A DNA stretch of 64,000 nucleotides from assembly GCF_036178845.1 (NCBI RefSeq), contig NZ_CP108070.1, positions 9,114,001-9,178,000 on the forward strand, in the 5' to 3' direction. The stretch's first letter is position 1, and every line of letters begins with the position of its first letter. Shown in pieces: positions 34,403 through 43,381 of this stretch. This DNA is from Streptomyces sp. NBC_00271. Lineage in GTDB: Bacteria; Actinomycetota; Actinomycetes; Streptomycetales; Streptomycetaceae. The notes below the pieces were generated by a model that saw only the letters and a program-made list of their open reading frames with translations, was not told where the DNA came from and searched no databases. The position numbers and the translations under genes were made by a program.

Positions 34403-35047
34403 GTGAACGTACTGATCGACAACTTCCACACCTTCACCCAGGGATTCCTCGGCACGGTCGAACTCACCGTCTACGCGAGCGTGCTGGCCCTCGTGCTCGG
34501 CTTCCTGATGGCGTCGTTCCGGGTCGCGCCGGTCGGCTCCCTGCGGGCCTTCGGCACGGTGTGGGTGACCGTGCTGCGCAACACCCCGCTCACCCTGCTG
34601 TTCTTCGCCGTGCTGCTCGGGCTGCCCCGGTTCGGACTCGTGCTGCCCTTCAAGGTGTTCGCGATCCTGGCGCTCGGCTGCTACACCTCCGCGTTCATCT
34701 GCGAGGCGCTGCGCTCGGGCATCAACACCGTGCCCAAGGGACAGGGCGAGGCGGCCCGCAGCCTCGGCATGACCTTCAGCCAGACGCTGTCCGTGGTCGT
34801 CCTGCCGCAGGCGTTCCGGTCCGTGATCCCGCCCATCGGTTCCACGCTCATCGCCCTCGCCAAGAACTCGGCGATCGCGGGGGCGTTCAGCGTCAACGAA
34901 CTGCTCGGGACCTACAAGACGCTGAGCGAGCTCGGCTACAACATCGTCTGGACCTTCGTCTGGATCGCCGTCGGCTATCTGATCATCACCCTCACCATCA
35001 GCGCGATCTTCAACTACCTCGAACAGCGCTGGGGAGTCGCCCGATGA
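34403..35047 (+). CDS. gluC: Glutamate ABC transporter permease
   Basis: A 214-aa inner-membrane subunit from GTG 34403. Five membrane helices and the EAA loop (EAARSLGMTFSQTLSVVVLP) that docks on GluA; VTVLRNTPLTLLFFAVL is the family signature start. The stop overlaps the gluD start (ATGA), indicating translational coupling. Confidence 0.93.
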   Translation: MNVLIDNFHTFTQGFLGTVELTVYASVLALVLGFLMASFRVAPVGSLRAFGTVWVTVLRNTPLTLLFFAVLLGLPRFGLVLPFKVFAILALGCYTSAFICEALRSGINTVPKGQGEAARSLGMTFSQTLSVVVLPQAFRSVIPPIGSTLIALAKNSAIAGAFSVNELLGTYKTLSELGYNIVWTFVWIAVGYLIITLTISAIFNYLEQRWGVAR

Positions 35048-35931
35048 CCACCGCCCCCGAATCCACCGCCCTGTACGACGTTCCCGGACCCAGGACCCGT
35101 CAACGGCACCGGCTCTACGCGGCCGTGTCCACCGCCCTGATCCTCGCTCTGGTCGGCTGGATCCTCTATCTCCTCTTCGACACCGACCAGTTCACCTACA
35201 CGAAGTGGATGCCGTTCGAGTACAAGGGCATCCAGGAACTGCTGCTGCGGGGGCTGGGCAACACGCTGAAGGCCTTCGCGATGGCCGCGGTGCTCTCGCT
35301 GGCGCTGGGCACCGTGCTCGCGACGGGGCGCCTGTCCGACCACCGTCCGGTGCGCTGGGTCTCCGCGCTGGTCGTCGAGTTCTTCCGCGCCATGCCCGTA
35401 CTGGTGATGATCTTCTTCATCTTCGTGGCGCTGAAGGTGCAGCCGCTGCCCGCGCTGGTCGCGGGGCTGACCCTCTACAACGGCTCGGTGCTCGCCGAGG
35501 TCTTCCGCTCCGGCGTCAACGCCGTCGAACGCGGCCAGCGGGAGGCCGCGTTCGCGCTCGGCATGCGCAAGACCCAGGTCATGACGTACGTCCTCGTCCC
35601 GCAGGCCGTGCGGGCCATGCTGCCCGCCATCATCAGCCAACTCGTGGTGGCCCTGAAGGACACCTCGCTCGGCTTTCTCATCACCTACGAGGAGTTTCTT
35701 CACGCCGGGAAACTGATCGCCTCGAACCTCGACTACGATTTGCCGTTCATCCCCGTGGTGATGGTGATCTCGCCGATCTACATCGGGATGTGCATGCTGC
35801 TCTCCTGGTTCGCCCAGTGGGTGTCCCGGCGGGAGCAGCGCAGTCCCAAGACCGAGGCCGTGCATGTGGCACCGGCCGAACCAGGGACGCTGCTGCCGGG
35901 TGGGGGTCCCCCCACAGCCCCGCGACTGTAG
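35044..35931 (+). CDS. gluD: Glutamate ABC transporter permease
   Basis: A 295-aa membrane subunit: a cytosolic N-terminal tail of ~25 residues, five or six helices, and the EAA loop REAAFALGMRKTQVMTYVLV. VVEFFRAMPVLVMIFFIF is the family signature start. It ends with a Pro/Gly-rich cytosolic tail. Last gene of gluABCD; convergent with the CocE-type hydrolase. Confidence 0.93.
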   Translation: MTTAPESTALYDVPGPRTRQRHRLYAAVSTALILALVGWILYLLFDTDQFTYTKWMPFEYKGIQELLLRGLGNTLKAFAMAAVLSLALGTVLATGRLSDHRPVRWVSALVVEFFRAMPVLVMIFFIFVALKVQPLPALVAGLTLYNGSVLAEVFRSGVNAVERGQREAAFALGMRKTQVMTYVLVPQAVRAMLPAIISQLVVALKDTSLGFLITYEEFLHAGKLIASNLDYDLPFIPVVMVISPIYIGMCMLLSWFAQWVSRREQRSPKTEAVHVAPAEPGTLLPGGGPPTAPRL

Positions 35932-35982
35932 GGGGAGCAGCAGCTCACAGGGCCAGACCCGGCCGGCGCCAGCAGCCGGAGA

Positions 35983-37551
35983 TCACTGCTCGCGCAGGGG
36001 AACGGACACGTAGGACGGGTCGTTCGCCGGTGAGGAGAAGGTCAGCTGCGCGCCGGACGGGTTGTGCTCGATGTAGAGCGGGTCGACCGTGTCGACGACC
36101 AGGGCGAGCCGATGCCCTGCCGGGACGTCGTAGGCCGTGGAGTACAGCTCCAGGTCGACGCCGAACGGCTCTCCGGGCGTCTGCCCGTGGAAGGTGTACG
36201 GCGCGTTGCTGACCAGCTTGCCGAGGCCGAGCGGGCCCACGTCGTAGAGGTAGGCGACGAGGGTGCCGCTCTCCTTGGTCGGAGTGAGCGTGGTGTGCAG
36301 CGTGGTGGTTCCGCGCACTCGCTGGACGCTCGCGTACCTCTCCGACTGCCAGACGGCCGCCCAGCGGCGCGGCAGCAGCGGGATCGACGCCATCGGGGGC
36401 ACCTGGGCGATCTGGTCGAGGATGCTCGAGAGGAAGATGATCCCGCCGTCCGCGCCCGAGTCGACGTTGGTGTGGATCGTGGTGGTGCCCGCGAGGGCGA
36501 TCTTCTTCCTGGTCGCGCCGACCGACTTCCAGTCGGGGTAGCCCTCGTAGGCGCCGGTGGTGCGGGGCTTGAGCTGGACGGGCTGCTCGCGGTCGATGCC
36601 GTTGTCGACGCCCCTGAGGTAGTGGTCGAACCAGCGGCCGGTGTCCGTCCACACGTCGTTGGGGAGCCCGAACAGACCGGTCACCTCGGCGGTGGCGTGG
36701 TCGCCGGGGCGGAACTCCAGGCGCTTGGGGCCGGTCAACTCCTCGTAGAACTTGGCGTACTGGTTGGGCGCGAAGATCGTGTCGCCCCAGCCGTTGGCCA
36801 TGAAGACGGCCGCGCCGTTCTTGTTGAGCTGGTCGACATAGGTCTCGGGGGAACGTTTCTTCCCCCAGGCGATCATCTCCTGCTCCTTCGACAGGTTCGA
36901 GGCGAAGAAGTCCTTGAGGGTCTGCTGGAGTTCGGCGCTCGGGCGCCCGGTGATGGTCCCGGCGACGCCGAGCAGGGCGGTGGCCTGGGAGTGCTGGGTG
37001 CGGCTCGAGTAGATCGAGTCGATGAGGTCGGCCCAGCCGCTCATGGCGGAGACCGCCTTGATCCTCTTGTCGTGCGCGGCGGCGAGCAGACTGATCCCGG
37101 CGCCGTAGGAGACGCCCGCCATGCCGATCTTCTGGGCGTCGGCCGGGGTGTTCGCCAGCGCCCAGTCGATCACCTTGGAGGCGTCGGCCACGTCGGGCGG
37201 TCCCGCCACTTCTATCTCGCCGCCGGACTGCCAGAAGCCGCGCACGTTGTACGTGAGCACCACATAGCCGGAGTCGGCGAGCTTCTGGGCCTGTGCGAGG
37301 TACTCGACCTGGGGCAGGCCCCAGCTCGTCGGCATGACGAGGAGCGGGTACCTGCGGCTGCCGTCGGCGCCCGCGGGGGTGACGACATTGGCCTTGAGGA
37401 CCGTGCCGCCGTCTCCGGCGATGTCGACGAAGCGGACAGGGGCCGAGGCCGCCTCGGCGGTGGGGGCGAGCCCGAGGGCGGTACCGGCGATCAGGGCTGC
37501 GGATACGGCACCGACGGCGGACGTGCGCAGGGCATGACGATGGTGTCCCAC
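35983..37551 (-). CDS. Secreted CocE/NonD-type alpha/beta hydrolase (X-Pro peptidase-like)
   Basis: A 522-aa exported enzyme. The signal peptide (VSAALIAGTALGLAPTAEAA) is followed by the alpha/beta hydrolase domain: YPLLVMPTSWGLPQVEYLAQ, YNVRGFWQSGG, nucleophile GVSYG (about residue 149), then FRPGDHATAEV. A C-terminal jelly-roll (LHTTLTPTKESGTLVAYLYD, then VPAGHRLALVVDT) is the X-Pro dipeptidyl-peptidase C-domain. The substrate could be peptides or esters. The upstream region is rich in GTAAC/GGTAA half-sites. Confidence 0.9.
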   Translation of the reverse strand: MGHHRHALRTSAVGAVSAALIAGTALGLAPTAEAASAPVRFVDIAGDGGTVLKANVVTPAGADGSRRYPLLVMPTSWGLPQVEYLAQAQKLADSGYVVLTYNVRGFWQSGGEIEVAGPPDVADASKVIDWALANTPADAQKIGMAGVSYGAGISLLAAAHDKRIKAVSAMSGWADLIDSIYSSRTQHSQATALLGVAGTITGRPSAELQQTLKDFFASNLSKEQEMIAWGKKRSPETYVDQLNKNGAAVFMANGWGDTIFAPNQYAKFYEELTGPKRLEFRPGDHATAEVTGLFGLPNDVWTDTGRWFDHYLRGVDNGIDREQPVQLKPRTTGAYEGYPDWKSVGATRKKIALAGTTTIHTNVDSGADGGIIFLSSILDQIAQVPPMASIPLLPRRWAAVWQSERYASVQRVRGTTTLHTTLTPTKESGTLVAYLYDVGPLGLGKLVSNAPYTFHGQTPGEPFGVDLELYSTAYDVPAGHRLALVVDTVDPLYIEHNPSGAQLTFSSPANDPSYVSVPLREQ

Positions 37552-37686
37552 GGGCCACTCCTCACTCGTGTCAGTAGAATGTGACCCGACGGTAACCTCG
37601 CTGCTTTACCGGAAGTAACCCGTCGGTAAGTTACGCACGGGTAAAGATTGTTCGAGGACCGTGAAATCTATGAGGCGAGGTGAAAT
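37552..37686. promoter_or_regulatory. Upstream region of the CocE-type hydrolase with GGTAA/TTAC half-sites
   Basis: Within 37590-37645 the words CCCGACGGTAAC, TTACCGG, GTAACCCGTCGGTAAGTTAC and CGGGTAA recur in both orientations. This looks like several binding sites for one regulator over the promoter of the minus-strand hydrolase gene. Regulator unknown. Confidence 0.45.
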
Positions 37687-38445
37687 CTACGAGGCGCGGT
37701 GGGAGTTGCGGGCCGGGGCGGGTGTGGGCAGCGGGGTCTGGGCGGCCCGGGTCACATCCGCGACGAGCTCGACGACATCGGGCCCGTACGCGTGCGAGTT
37801 CACCACCTTCAGCAGCAGTACGAGGGAGTTGCCGCCGTGCTTGCGTGCCAGCCGTTCGTGGTTGCGGGCGAGATAGCGGGTCGCCGCCTGGTTGGTGATC
37901 GCGCGCTGCCCGCAGAAGAGGAAGACGGGCCGCGTCCCGCGCTCCTGTCCCGCGATCAGCCGGGCGAGGATCACGTACTCGCCCTTCCCCGGCTCCAGGA
38001 GGTAGCGCTCGCTGCCGATCTGGAAGGCGCCGCGGTCCGGGCCCGGTTCGGCGTCGGTGTTCACCTGGATACCCGGGAGCAGGCTGTGAAGATGCGCGGC
38101 CATGCGCCGATTCGACGACGGCCCGCCCACGCAGAACTCGGTCCGCTCCCCGAACCCCTGCTGCGCGGCGTCGTGCGCGACGACCTGGGCGTGCGCGCCG
38201 CAGTCCTTGATCAGCGCGGCGAGTTCGAGCAGCGCGAACACGTCGAAACGCATCACCGTGAGCTCCGGGCCGCCCGCCTCGCGGTTCACCACCAGGAGCG
38301 ACTCGGAGTTGTCGGGCAGCCCGAAGAACGCCTGCTTGCGCCGGAGTCTGCGCTTCCAGAGGTAGGTGCGGGCGAGCCAGCCGAGCGCGGCGCTGATGGC
38401 GGCGGCGACCACGCCGAGGACGATGTTGCGCACGTCGTCATTCAT
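37687..38445 (-). CDS. Membrane-anchored hypothetical protein
   Basis: A 252-aa protein with one N-terminal membrane helix (NIVLGVVAAAISAALGWLAR), a basic stop-transfer stretch (KRRLRRKQ), and a soluble domain of ~210 residues (ESLLVVNREAGGPELTVMRF, ALIKDCGAHAQVVAHD, FLFCGQRAITNQAATRYLAR, SLVLLLKVV). I do not know the family. No good ribosome binding site is visible before ATG 38445. It is divergent from the secreted gamma-glutamyltransferase. Confidence 0.75.
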   Translation of the reverse strand: MNDDVRNIVLGVVAAAISAALGWLARTYLWKRRLRRKQAFFGLPDNSESLLVVNREAGGPELTVMRFDVFALLELAALIKDCGAHAQVVAHDAAQQGFGERTEFCVGGPSSNRRMAAHLHSLLPGIQVNTDAEPGPDRGAFQIGSERYLLEPGKGEYVILARLIAGQERGTRPVFLFCGQRAITNQAATRYLARNHERLARKHGGNSLVLLLKVVNSHAYGPDVVELVADVTRAAQTPLPTPAPARNSHRAS

Positions 38446-38549
38446 GGGCGCGCATGGTATCGGGAGTGCGGACCGGTGTTCGAGGGGGTCCTGACGGGAG
38501 GGGCGCGGTGAAGTTACGCTGCGCGGACGGCTGTTGACTGGAGGTACGG

Positions 38550-40361
38550 ATGCGTCGCCCTGTTGCGCGGAATCTGGCGGTCTTGGCGGTTTCGGCCGCG
38601 GTGGTGTCGGTCGGCGCGGCGGCACCACCTGCCGCCGGGACGGCTTCCTCCCCTGCCACCCCGGCGAAGGTGCCGGTCGCCGTCGGCTACGGCGGTGCCG
38701 TGGCCAGCGTCGACGCCGACGCCTCCGCCGCCGGGATCGAGGTCCTGAAGAAGGGCGGCAACGCGGTGGACGCGGCGGTCGCCACCGCGGCGGCCCTGGG
38801 CGTCACCGAGCCGTACTCCTCCGGCGTCGGCGGGGGCGGCTACTTCGTCTACTACGACGCCAAGTCCCGTACGGTGCATACGATCGACGGCCGTGAGACC
38901 GCGCCGCTGTCCGCCGACTCGGGGCTCTTCCTGGAGAACGGCCGGCCGCTCGCCTTCGCGGACGCCGTCACCAGCGGGCTGAGCGTGGGCACGCCGGGCA
39001 CGCCGGCGACCTGGCAGACGGCTCTGGACAGCTGGGGCAGCAAGCGGCTCGGGAGCGTCCTGAAGCCCGCGGAGCGGATCGCGCGCGACGGGTTCACGGT
39101 CGACGCGACCTTCCGCTCGCAGACCGAGTCCAACCAGGCGCGCTTCAAGAACTTCCCCGACACCGCGAAGCTGTTCCTGCCCGGCGGCTCGCTCCCCGTG
39201 GTCGGATCGATCTTCACCAACCCCGATCTCGCCAAAACGTACGAGGAGTTGGGCAAGAAGGGCGTCGGCGCGATCTACCACGGCGACCTCGGCAAGGACA
39301 TCGTCGCCACCGTGAACAAGCCCCCGGTGGACCCGGCTTCGGGCTACGACGCCCGCCCGGGCAAGCTGTCGTCGAAGGACCTGGCGGCCTACCGGGCGAA
39401 GCGGCAGGCGCCGACGGAGACGTCGTACCGCGGCCGGAAGGTCTACTCGATCGCCCCGTCCTCCTCCGGTGGCACCACGGTCGGCGAGGCCCTCAACATC
39501 CTGGAGAAGACGGACCTTTCGAAGGCGAGCGAGGTCCAGTACCTGCACCGCTACATCGAGGCCAGCCGGATCGCGTTCGCGGACCGGGGGCGCTGGGTGG
39601 GCGACCCCGCCTTCGAGGACGTCCCCACGAAGGAACTCCTCTCGCAGAAGTACGCCGATTCGCGCGCCTGCCTGATCAAGGACGACGCGGTCCTGACGAG
39701 CCCGCTCGCACCGGGCGACCCGCGCAGTCCGGCGGCCTGCTCCACCGGGGGAACGGCCGCCCCGACGACGTACGAGGGCGAGAACACCACCCATCTCACG
39801 GTGGCCGACAAGTGGGGCAACGTCGTCTCGTACACCCTCACCATCGAGCAGACCGGCGGCAGCGGGATCACCGTCCCGGGGCGCGGATTCCTCCTCAACA
39901 ACGAGCTGACGGACTTCTCCTTCACCCCGGCCAACCCTGCCGTCCACGACCCGAACCTGCCCGGCCCCAATAAGCGTCCGCGCTCGTCGATCTCCCCGAC
40001 GATCGTCCTGGACCGGCACAACCAGCCCGTGGTGGCGCTCGGTTCGCCCGGCGGCGCGACCATCATCACCACCGTCCTGCAGACCCTGACGGAGTTCCTG
40101 GACCGGGGGCTGCCGCTGGTGGACGCCATCGCCGCCCCGCGCGCCAGCCAGCGCAACGCGGCCCAGACCGAGCTCGAACCCGGCCTGTACGACAGTGCCC
40201 TGCGGACCCAGCTCGAAGCCCTCGGGCACTCCTTCAAGCTCAACCCCGAGATCGGCGCCGCGACGGGCGTCCAGCGCCTCCCGAGCGGCCAGTGGCTGGC
40301 GGCCGCCGAGAAGGTACGGCGCGGTGGCGGCTCGGCGATGGTGGTGCGACCGGCGTCGTAG
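38550..40361 (+). CDS. ggt: Gamma-glutamyltransferase, secreted
   Basis: A 603-aa Ntn-hydrolase precursor with a signal peptide (VLAVSAAVVSVGAAAPPAAG). It autocleaves before the catalytic Thr at the start of TTHLTVADKWGN (T413), giving large and small subunits. Other motifs are VEPYSSGVGGGGYFV-like TEPYSSGVGGGGYFVYYD, PSSSGGTTVGEALNILE, LLNNELTDFSF and GSPGGATIITTVLQTL. It degrades glutathione and gamma-glutamyl peptides outside the cell. Normal length. Confidence 0.95.
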   Translation: MRRPVARNLAVLAVSAAVVSVGAAAPPAAGTASSPATPAKVPVAVGYGGAVASVDADASAAGIEVLKKGGNAVDAAVATAAALGVTEPYSSGVGGGGYFVYYDAKSRTVHTIDGRETAPLSADSGLFLENGRPLAFADAVTSGLSVGTPGTPATWQTALDSWGSKRLGSVLKPAERIARDGFTVDATFRSQTESNQARFKNFPDTAKLFLPGGSLPVVGSIFTNPDLAKTYEELGKKGVGAIYHGDLGKDIVATVNKPPVDPASGYDARPGKLSSKDLAAYRAKRQAPTETSYRGRKVYSIAPSSSGGTTVGEALNILEKTDLSKASEVQYLHRYIEASRIAFADRGRWVGDPAFEDVPTKELLSQKYADSRACLIKDDAVLTSPLAPGDPRSPAACSTGGTAAPTTYEGENTTHLTVADKWGNVVSYTLTIEQTGGSGITVPGRGFLLNNELTDFSFTPANPAVHDPNLPGPNKRPRSSISPTIVLDRHNQPVVALGSPGGATIITTVLQTLTEFLDRGLPLVDAIAAPRASQRNAAQTELEPGLYDSALRTQLEALGHSFKLNPEIGAATGVQRLPSGQWLAAAEKVRRGGGSAMVVRPAS

Positions 40362-40406
40362 CGAGCGGCGCCCTCGCGCCCGTCGACGTCGGCGCGCCGG
40401 TGGCGA

Positions 40407-41174
40407 TCAGCGCGCCGTGAGGATGCGTGGGCCCGTCCGGGTGATGGCCACCGTGTGTTCCGCGTGGGCCGCGCGGGAGCCGTCGTCGGTGCGCAGCGTC
40501 CAGCCGTCGGGGGCCGCGTGGAAGCCGTCGGTGCCGCCGCCGATGAGCATGGGCTCGATCGCGAGCACCATGCCGTGGCGCAGGGGGAGGCCGCGGCCCG
40601 GGCGGCCCTCGTTCGGGACGGACGGGTCCTCGTGCATGCGGCGGCCCACGCCGTGGCCTCCGAAGCCGTCCGGGATGCCGTACCCCGCCGCGCGGCACAC
40701 CGTGCCGACGGCGTGCGCGATGTCCCCGATCCGGTTGCCGACGACCGCCGCCTCGATGCCCGCCGCGAGGGCCCGCTCGGCGGTCTCCACGAGCCGCGCG
40801 TCGGCCACGCGCGGCTCGCCCGCGATGAAGCTGATCGCCGAGTCGCCGACCCAGCCGCCCAGTTCGGCCCCGAAGTCGATGGAGACCAGGTCGCCGTCCC
40901 GCAGCCGGTAACCGGTCGGGATGCCGTGCACGATCGCGTCGTTCACCGAGGCACAGATGACCGCGGGGAAGGGGGTGGGCGCGAACGAGGGCCGGTAGCC
41001 GAGGAAGGGGGAGCCGGCGCCCGCGTCGCGCAGCACCTGGTGGGCGACCTCGTCCAGCTCCAGCAACGAGACCCCCACGTCCGCCACCTTGCGCACCGCC
41101 GTGAGCGCCCGGCCCACGACCTGGCCCGCTTCGTACATCTCGTCGATCGACGTGTCCGTCTTGAGTTCCACCAT
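40407..41174 (-). CDS. map: Methionine aminopeptidase, type I
   Basis: A 255-aa metallopeptidase that removes the initiator Met. Metal ligands appear in order: Asp in SIDFGAEL, Asp in WVGDSAISF, His in GGHGVGRRMHEDP, Glu in LAIEPM and Glu in AEHTVAI; HGIP holds the substrate His. The short N-terminus lacks the zinc-finger linker of the longer paralogue. It shares a 33-nt divergent intergenic region and a palindrome with the HTH gene. Confidence 0.95.
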   Translation of the reverse strand: MVELKTDTSIDEMYEAGQVVGRALTAVRKVADVGVSLLELDEVAHQVLRDAGAGSPFLGYRPSFAPTPFPAVICASVNDAIVHGIPTGYRLRDGDLVSIDFGAELGGWVGDSAISFIAGEPRVADARLVETAERALAAGIEAAVVGNRIGDIAHAVGTVCRAAGYGIPDGFGGHGVGRRMHEDPSVPNEGRPGRGLPLRHGMVLAIEPMLIGGGTDGFHAAPDGWTLRTDDGSRAAHAEHTVAITRTGPRILTAR

Positions 41175-41184
41175 GCCAATTACT

Positions 41185-41200
41185 ATACCGGTATTAGAAT
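41185..41200 (+). promoter_or_regulatory. Palindrome and -10 for the HTH gene (leaderless) and map
   Basis: ATACCGGTAT (41185-41194) is a perfect palindrome in the 33 nt between divergent map and the HTH gene. TAGAAT (41195-41200) lies 7 nt before ATG 41207, the expected distance for a leaderless transcript. The HTH protein probably binds here. Confidence 0.6.
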
Positions 41201-41206
41201 GGGGGC

Positions 41207-41479
41207 ATGGTGCGTAACCCCCTGACCCCCGAAGAGCGCGAACGCGGCGAGCGGCTCGGGCAGTTGCTGCGCGAGGCGCGCGGTAGCCGCAGCATGGTGG
41301 AGGTCGCGGCGACCGCCGGGATCTCGGCCGAGACCCTACGCAAGATCGAGACCGGACGGGCCCCCACCCCCGCCTTCTTCACCGTGGCGGCGCTGGCGCG
41401 TGCGCTCGGACTGTCCATGGATGACATCGATCACAGGACTCTGCGGCCAGTCCGAAAACTCCCTGTAGCCGTTCCGTAA
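41207..41479 (+). CDS. XRE-family HTH regulator
   Basis: A 90-aa single-domain protein: ERLGQLLREARGSRSMVEVA, AATAGISAETLRKIETGRAP (recognition helix), then FFTVAALARALGLSMDDID. No ligand domain. Its promoter appears to overlap the palindrome at 41185-41194, suggesting autoregulation and control of the divergent map gene. Confidence 0.88.
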   Translation: MVRNPLTPEERERGERLGQLLREARGSRSMVEVAATAGISAETLRKIETGRAPTPAFFTVAALARALGLSMDDIDHRTLRPVRKLPVAVP

Positions 41480-41535
41480 CACGAAGGGTGTTTTCTACCG
41501 GACCGGAGTACTCCAGTCGGGCGGGGAGTCGTGTG

Positions 41536-43167
41536 ATGGCTGTGGAACAACTCCCGGGTCAAGTGCGGGAGTTCGCGAGTTACCTGAGCGGGCTGATGAA
41601 ACGCCTCGATCAGGACGGCGGCTGGTGCGCAGTGTTCTGGCAGCGCGACCCCGACGGCATGCGGGCCTGCCTGGACGGCTGGGAAGTGCCCCCGTGGGAC
41701 GTCGTGGAGGCGCTCCTCCAGGACCTCGCCGCGGAGCAGGGCCCCCAGGCCGCGGCCCAGGAGGCCCAGCGCGCCCGTGCCCTGCACAGCGCCTCGCTCA
41801 CCGCCTACGACGGCCGGCCCGGCGGCCGGGACGCCCTCGGTGACCGTCTCGACGTCATGCTCCGCGAACAGCGCTACGCCGCGGAACGTCAGGCCGAACT
41901 GAGCCGGCAGCTGCACGCGGCCACCACCCAGGAGGAGGCCGATATCGTCCGGGTCGACCTCGCCTGGGCCCACGACGACCACGAACGGGCCACCGCCCGA
42001 TGTGTCGAACTCCGCCATCGGATGGAGAACCTGGACCGCCGCGCCCTGCGTACCCACGTATCGGGCGCGTTCGACTTTTCGGCGGGCGCGGGCGGGGGCG
42101 TCGTCCGGGTCGCGGAGCCGGCCGACCAGCGCGCGCTCGAGACGCGGCCCGGCGCGCCGGGGACGGCGGTGACCGACCACTCCGGGCCCGGCTCCCTCCC
42201 CGCCCCCGCTCCCACGGCGCCGCGCGACCCGGCGACCCCCGGTTCCGGGCCGTACGACCCGGCGGCTGCCCGTGCCGCCCGAAGCGACTCGGCGGCCGCC
42301 CGTATCGGCCCCTACGACCAGGCCGGTATCAGTACCGGCGCTACTTCCAGTGCCAGTGCCAGTACCACTCCCAACCTGGGCGCCACCCCCAGCCCGGTCC
42401 CCGCCCCCACTCCGAGCGCCGCCCCCGTCCCCAAGCAGCGCTCCAAGCGGCGCCCCCGCGGCAGTGCCCGCTTCGCCGGGATGATGGAGGCCGAGGCGGC
42501 CCCCGTGGCCGTCCCGGAGACGGCGGGGCCGCCCGTGTCCGCCCCGGCCGCGCCGAGCGGCCGTAGCCCCCGTGGAGCCCGTTTCGCGGGTGCCGCCGAG
42601 CCGCCGCCCGCGCAGCCGCGCGCCGAGGCGTTGGACGAGGACGCGCGGCGGGTCACCGCCGAGACCGTCCAGACCCTGACCCGGCTGCGCCGCGAGGGCC
42701 GCAGCGGCGAGGCGCACGCCGTGCTCGTGGAGGCCGCCTACTGGCCCGCCGCCCGCTTCCCGCTGCTCGCCGCCGAACTGCACCGGGCGGGCCTCGACGC
42801 GGACTGGGCCACCCTGCTGTGGGAGGCCGGCTCGCTCCCCGCGGACCGGCTGGTCGGCGCCGCGGACGCGCTCGTCGCGGCGGGCCGCAGCGCCGACGGC
42901 CGGCAGATGCTGCGCCAGGGCGTCGCCCGCCCCGCTCCCGAGATCGGGACCGCCGTGCTGAGCCTGGCCGACGAGGGGCGGCAGCGCGAGATCCGGGCGC
43001 TGCTCGACGCGTACGTCCGCGTCCGCACTCCAGAGGAGGCGGCCCGCAGCGCGGAGGCGGACCCGGGACGCCTCGTGCCGCTGCTGCTGGCAGCCGCCAA
43101 GGGCGTCTCGGAAGAGCGCCACTGGGACCTGGTGCACGCGCTGAGGGTGGCCGGTTTCACCGCCTGA
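41536..43167 (+). CDS. Large hypothetical protein with Ala/Pro-rich middle
   Basis: A 543-aa protein from ATG 41536 (GGGGAG 7 nt upstream). N-terminal ~190 residues are helical and acidic (VREFASYLSGLMKRLDQDGG, RYAAERQAELSRQLHAATTQ coiled-coil). Residues ~200-370 are low-complexity Ala/Pro/Ser/Thr with basic motifs RRPRGSARFAGM and RGARFAG. The C-terminal ~170 residues are helical-repeat-like (TLTRLRREGRSGEAHAVLVE and LLWEAGSLPADRLVGAADAL). No signal or membrane helix. Function unknown; such genes are often misnamed after viral tegument proteins. Confidence 0.75.
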   Translation: MAVEQLPGQVREFASYLSGLMKRLDQDGGWCAVFWQRDPDGMRACLDGWEVPPWDVVEALLQDLAAEQGPQAAAQEAQRARALHSASLTAYDGRPGGRDALGDRLDVMLREQRYAAERQAELSRQLHAATTQEEADIVRVDLAWAHDDHERATARCVELRHRMENLDRRALRTHVSGAFDFSAGAGGGVVRVAEPADQRALETRPGAPGTAVTDHSGPGSLPAPAPTAPRDPATPGSGPYDPAAARAARSDSAAARIGPYDQAGISTGATSSASASTTPNLGATPSPVPAPTPSAAPVPKQRSKRRPRGSARFAGMMEAEAAPVAVPETAGPPVSAPAAPSGRSPRGARFAGAAEPPPAQPRAEALDEDARRVTAETVQTLTRLRREGRSGEAHAVLVEAAYWPAARFPLLAAELHRAGLDADWATLLWEAGSLPADRLVGAADALVAAGRSADGRQMLRQGVARPAPEIGTAVLSLADEGRQREIRALLDAYVRVRTPEEAARSAEADPGRLVPLLLAAAKGVSEERHWDLVHALRVAGFTA

Positions 43168-43317
43168 GCCATCAGGGAAGGCATTCCTGAGCCCGCCGAA
43201 GGTCCGTCGAGCCGTCGCCCACCGGATCGACCGCTCACCCACAGGGGTGCGAAACGTGATCGACTCAGCGGGTTAACGGCGATGGTCTTGGCAAGGCTGT
43301 CCGCTGGGCTTACTTTC

Positions 43318-43354
43318 GAGCCTCTACCGCCTTTGTCTACGGGCGTAGAGGCTC
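43318..43354. promoter_or_regulatory. Inverted repeat upstream of the pyrimidine/hydantoin cluster
   Basis: GAGCCTCTAC (43318-43327) and GTAGAGGCTC (43345-43354) form a perfect 10-bp inverted repeat, ending 27 nt before the first gene. A likely operator of the cluster, possibly for the PucR protein encoded within it. Confidence 0.6.
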
Positions 43355-43381
43355 TCTGACGTCTCGTCGAAGGAGCAGCTC

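Noticed and set aside
41431..43242. 603-aa minus-strand frame opposite the large hypothetical protein
   Set aside because: Gly/Arg-rich shadow. The plus-strand frame has a ribosome binding site and normal helical composition.
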